15,410 nt of DNA from RGIG3528 sp045598045 (GTDB lineage Bacteria; Bacillota; Clostridia; Lachnospirales; Lachnospiraceae), in contig JAZLLG010000080.1 of the NCBI GenBank assembly GCA_045598045.1, forward strand, positions 1-15,410. The letters are read 5' to 3'. Shown here piece after piece: positions 12,659 through 15,410 of the stretch. Position numbers and translations under genes: made by a program. The number at the start of each line of letters is the position of its first letter. Position 1 is the first letter of the stretch. Under the pieces are notes generated by a model that was given only the letters and a program-made list of their open reading frames with translations, searched no databases and had not been told where the DNA came from.

Positions 12659-15295
12659 ATGGCAAAGAAATGGGTCTACATGTTCAGCGAAGGCGACATG
12701 ACCATGCGTAACCTTCTCGGCGGTAAGGGTGCAAACCTCGCAGAGATGTCCAGCATCGGCCTTCCTGTACCCCAGGGCTTCACAATCACAACAGAAGCCT
12801 GCACACAGTACTACGAAGATGGCAGAAAGATTAACGACGAAATCATGGCTCAGACCATGGAGTACGTTAAGAAGATGGAAGAGATCAACGGCAAGAAGTT
12901 CGGCGACCTCAAGAACCCTCTCCTTGTATCCGTACGTTCAGGTGCACGTGCATCAATGCCCGGTATGATGGACACAATCCTCAACCTCGGTCTTAATGAT
13001 GAAGTAGTTGCAGCAATGATCGCAGGCAACCCTGATCCTAAGTTTGAAAGATTCGTTTATGACTCATACAGAAGATTCATCCAGATGTTCTCTGACGTTG
13101 TTATGGAAGTTGGTAAGAAGTACTTCGAACAGCTCATTGACCAGATGAAGGAAGAAAAGGGTGTTAAGTTCGACGTTGAGCTTAACGCTTCAGACCTTAA
13201 GAAGCTCGCTGAGCAGTTTAAGGCAGAGTACAAGAAGCAGCTTGGCAAGGATTTCCCTTCAGATCCCGTAGAACAGCTCAAGCTCGCTATCGAGGCCGTA
13301 TTCCGTTCATGGGATAACCCTCGTGCAAACGTTTACCGTCGTGACAACGATATCCCTTACTCATGGGGTACCGCAGTTAACGTAATGCCCATGGTATTCG
13401 GTAACCTTAACGAAGAATCCGGTACAGGTGTTGCATTCACACGTGACCCTGCTACAGGTGAAAAGAAGCTCATGGGTGAGTTCCTTACAAACGCTCAGGG
13501 TGAAGACGTAGTTGCAGGTGTTCGTACACCTATGCCCATTGCAGAGATGGAGAAGCTCTTCCCTGAAGCATTCAAGCAGTTCACACAGGTTTGCGAGACA
13601 CTTGAAAATCACTACCATGACATGCAGGATATGGAGTTCACCGTTGAGAACAAGAAGCTCTACATGCTCCAGTGCCGTAATGGTAAGAGAACAGCTCAGG
13701 CTGCTCTTAAGATTGCTTGTGACCTCGTTGACGAAGGACATAAGACACCTGCAGAAGCAGTTGCCATGATCGATCCTCGTAACCTTGACACACTCCTTCA
13801 TCCTCAGTTCGACCAGGCTGCTCTTAAGAAGGCAGAAGCTATCGGTAAGGGCCTTGGCGCTTCACCCGGTGCTGCTTGCGGTAAGATCGTATTCACAGCA
13901 GAAGATGCTGAAGCTTGGAACGCAAGAGGCGAGAAGGTTGTTCTTGTTCGTCTTGAGACATCACCTGAAGACATCACAGGTATGAAGGCTGCCCAGGGTA
14001 TCCTCACAGTTCGTGGTGGTATGACATCTCACGCTGCCGTAGTTGCACGTGGTATGGGTAAGTGCTGCGTATCCGGTTGCGGCGATATCGCTATGGATGA
14101 AGAAAATAAGAAGTTCGTTCTTGCAGGCAAGACATTCAAAGAGGGAGATTGCATCTCCATCGATGGTACAACAGGTAAGATCTACGATGGCATCATCGCA
14201 ACAGTAGATGCTTCCATCGCAGGCGAGTTCGGTCGTATCATGGCTTGGGCTGACGAGTTCAGAAAGCTCAAAGTTCGTACAAACGCAGATACACCTCGTG
14301 ATGCAAAGAAGGCTCGTGAGCTCGGCGCAGAAGGCATCGGCCTTTGCCGTACAGAGCACATGTTCTTCGAAGCAGACAGAATCGCAGCATTCCGTGAGAT
14401 GATCTGTTCCGATACAGTAGAAGAGAGAGAAGCAGCTCTTGAGAAGATTCTTCCTTATCAGCAGTCCGACTTCGAAGCTCTTTACGATGCACTTGAAGGC
14501 AACCCGGTTTGCATCCGTTTCCTTGATCCGCCTCTTCATGAGTTCGTTCCCACAGAAGAAGCTGATATCAAGAAGCTTGCAGACTCTAAGAATAAGTCCG
14601 TAGAAGAAATCAAGACACTCATCGAGTCCCTCAAGGAGTTCAACCCTATGATGGGTCACAGAGGATGTCGTCTTGCAGTTACATATCCTGAAATCGCTAA
14701 GATGCAGACAAAGGCTGTTATCCGTGCAGCTATCAACACACAGAAGAAGCATCCCGGTTGGAAGGTTGAGCCTGAAATCATGATTCCTCTTGTATGTGAA
14801 ATCAAGGAACTCAAGTACGTTAAGAAGGTTGTTGTTGAGACAGCTGATGCAGAAATCGTTGCAGCAGGTGAAGACCTTAAGTACACAGTTGGTACAATGA
14901 TCGAGATTCCCCGTGCAGCTCTTACAGCTGACGAAATCGCTTCTGAAGCTGATTTCTTCTGCTTCGGTACAAACGACCTTACACAGATGACATTCGGTTT
15001 CTCACGTGATGACGCAGGTAAGTTCCTTGGTTCTTACTACGATACAAAGATTTTCGAGAACGATCCTTTCGCAAAGCTTGACCAGACAGGTGTCGGCAAG
15101 CTCATGAAGATGGCTATCGAACTCGGCAAGCCCGTTAACCCGAAGCTCCACATCGGTATCTGCGGCGAGCACGGCGGCGATCCTACGTCCGTTGAGTTCT
15201 GCCATAAGATTGGTCTTGACTATGTATCATGCTCACCTTTCCGTGTTCCGATTGCAAGACTTGCAGCAGCACAGGCTGCTATACTCAGTAAATAG
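12659..15295 (+). CDS. ppdK: Pyruvate, phosphate dikinase
   Basis: PPDK interconverts pyruvate, ATP and phosphate with phosphoenolpyruvate, AMP and pyrophosphate; in anaerobic clostridia it is a main link in glycolysis using pyrophosphate or in gluconeogenesis. The 878-residue product matches the usual size. The N-terminal ATP-grasp half includes G-G-K-G-A-N-L near the start and S-V-R-S-G-A at 91-96 with Arg93. The swivelling domain has G-G-M-T-S-H-A-A-V with His458 as the phosphorylated residue (His455 in Clostridium symbiosum PPDK). The C-terminal barrel has F-G-T-N-D-L-T-Q at 769-776 and the acid catalyst Cys835 in I-C-G-E-H-G-G-D-P. The ATG at 12659 follows AAAGGAGGA by 8 nt; an in-frame TTG at 12611 is rejected for lack of a site. 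Strong codon bias suggests high expression. No PPDK regulatory-protein gene is in the window. Confidence 0.98.
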   Translation: MAKKWVYMFSEGDMTMRNLLGGKGANLAEMSSIGLPVPQGFTITTEACTQYYEDGRKINDEIMAQTMEYVKKMEEINGKKFGDLKNPLLVSVRSGARASMPGMMDTILNLGLNDEVVAAMIAGNPDPKFERFVYDSYRRFIQMFSDVVMEVGKKYFEQLIDQMKEEKGVKFDVELNASDLKKLAEQFKAEYKKQLGKDFPSDPVEQLKLAIEAVFRSWDNPRANVYRRDNDIPYSWGTAVNVMPMVFGNLNEESGTGVAFTRDPATGEKKLMGEFLTNAQGEDVVAGVRTPMPIAEMEKLFPEAFKQFTQVCETLENHYHDMQDMEFTVENKKLYMLQCRNGKRTAQAALKIACDLVDEGHKTPAEAVAMIDPRNLDTLLHPQFDQAALKKAEAIGKGLGASPGAACGKIVFTAEDAEAWNARGEKVVLVRLETSPEDITGMKAAQGILTVRGGMTSHAAVVARGMGKCCVSGCGDIAMDEENKKFVLAGKTFKEGDCISIDGTTGKIYDGIIATVDASIAGEFGRIMAWADEFRKLKVRTNADTPRDAKKARELGAEGIGLCRTEHMFFEADRIAAFREMICSDTVEEREAALEKILPYQQSDFEALYDALEGNPVCIRFLDPPLHEFVPTEEADIKKLADSKNKSVEEIKTLIESLKEFNPMMGHRGCRLAVTYPEIAKMQTKAVIRAAINTQKKHPGWKVEPEIMIPLVCEIKELKYVKKVVVETADAEIVAAGEDLKYTVGTMIEIPRAALTADEIASEADFFCFGTNDLTQMTFGFSRDDAGKFLGSYYDTKIFENDPFAKLDQTGVGKLMKMAIELGKPVNPKLHIGICGEHGGDPTSVEFCHKIGLDYVSCSPFRVPIARLAAAQAAILSK

Positions 15296-15332
15296 GGGTT
15301 TTAAACTCAGGCTATCGAAAACCCTTGATTTT
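15294..15332 (+). terminator. Possible weak terminator after ppdK
   Basis: AGGGGTTTT (15294-15302) can pair with AAAACCCTT (15318-15326), with one G-T pair, around a 15-nt loop, followed by GATTTT. The long loop and short T-run make this weak. An alternative small hairpin CCCT/AGGG (15322-15325 and 15336-15339) excludes it. Confidence 0.35.
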
Positions 15333-15410
15333 ACTAGGGCTAACGCCTATAGAAAGTCCGTCGGAATGTACTTAAGAAATGTTCAGTGGACCGATATAGA
15401 AGTCGAAGTT
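15333..15410. other. Unassigned right end of the window
   Basis: No gene can be assigned in the last 78 bases. A + strand reading frame starting at an ATG at 15366 stays open to the edge (M-Y-L-R-N-V-Q-W-T-D-I-E-V-E-V) but has no good ribosome site, so it may be a gene start or chance. Confidence 0.3.

Noticed and set aside
13961..14752. Long minus-strand reading frame (263 codons) opposite ppdK
   Set aside because: It is a shadow of the biased codons of ppdK. Its Cys- and Leu-rich translation has no recognisable domain and no ribosome site.
1..15410. CRISPR array, tRNA, rRNA, insertion sequence, phage genes or defence system
   Set aside because: No repeated spacer pattern, cloverleaf, transposase, integrase or defence-type gene is visible. 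The + strand is almost filled by housekeeping genes.

Overview
The window looks like an ordinary chromosomal housekeeping and cell-envelope segment from a Gram-positive clostridial bacterium, most likely Lachnospiraceae. The basis is gene content and style: single-chain glycyl-tRNA synthetase with CxxC zinc motifs, pyruvate phosphate dikinase, a rarA-recJ gene run, strong AGGAGG ribosome sites, TTGACA/TAAAAT promoters and hairpin plus T-run terminators. The genus cannot be fixed from sequence alone. All twelve genes are on the + strand. I see no mobile element, CRISPR array, rRNA or tRNA. No gene-free stretch exceeds about 200 bases.

Layout. Unit 1 (about 69-2409): a terminator of an upstream gene at 1-33, a good promoter, a two-part alpha/beta-hydrolase (esterase-like) gene and a cyclophilin-type prolyl isomerase gene, closed by a terminator. 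Unit 2 (about 2411-10978) is a long, tightly packed run: rarA, a small two-helix membrane protein, a SEC-C zinc-tail protein, a membrane-anchored DUF4015-type putative glycoside hydrolase, a DUF4349-type lipoprotein, recJ, a MurD-family ligase and a secreted N-acetylmuramoyl-L-alanine amidase. Unit 3 (about 10958-12508) is glycyl-tRNA synthetase alone, with a near-consensus promoter whose -35 box lies inside the terminator hairpin of unit 2. Unit 4 (from about 12545) is pyruvate phosphate dikinase, preceded by T-tracts at roughly helical spacing, an extended -10 promoter and a 7-bp inverted repeat beside the ribosome site.

How the genes fit together. Unit 2 mixes replication-fork and repair functions (RarA, RecJ) with surface and wall functions (DUF4015 protein, DUF4349 lipoprotein, MurD-like ligase, amidase). 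The overlaps (1 nt SEC-C/DUF4015, 29 nt DUF4349/recJ, 11 nt murD/amidase) argue for co-transcription. The most interesting protein is the MurD-family ligase: its substrate-recognition motif is DSISTIPE instead of the usual DSKATN/DSKGTN, and it is shorter than usual, so it may be a paralogue with altered amino-acid or substrate choice. I found no wholly new system. The remaining findings concern regulatory architecture and poorly characterised envelope proteins.
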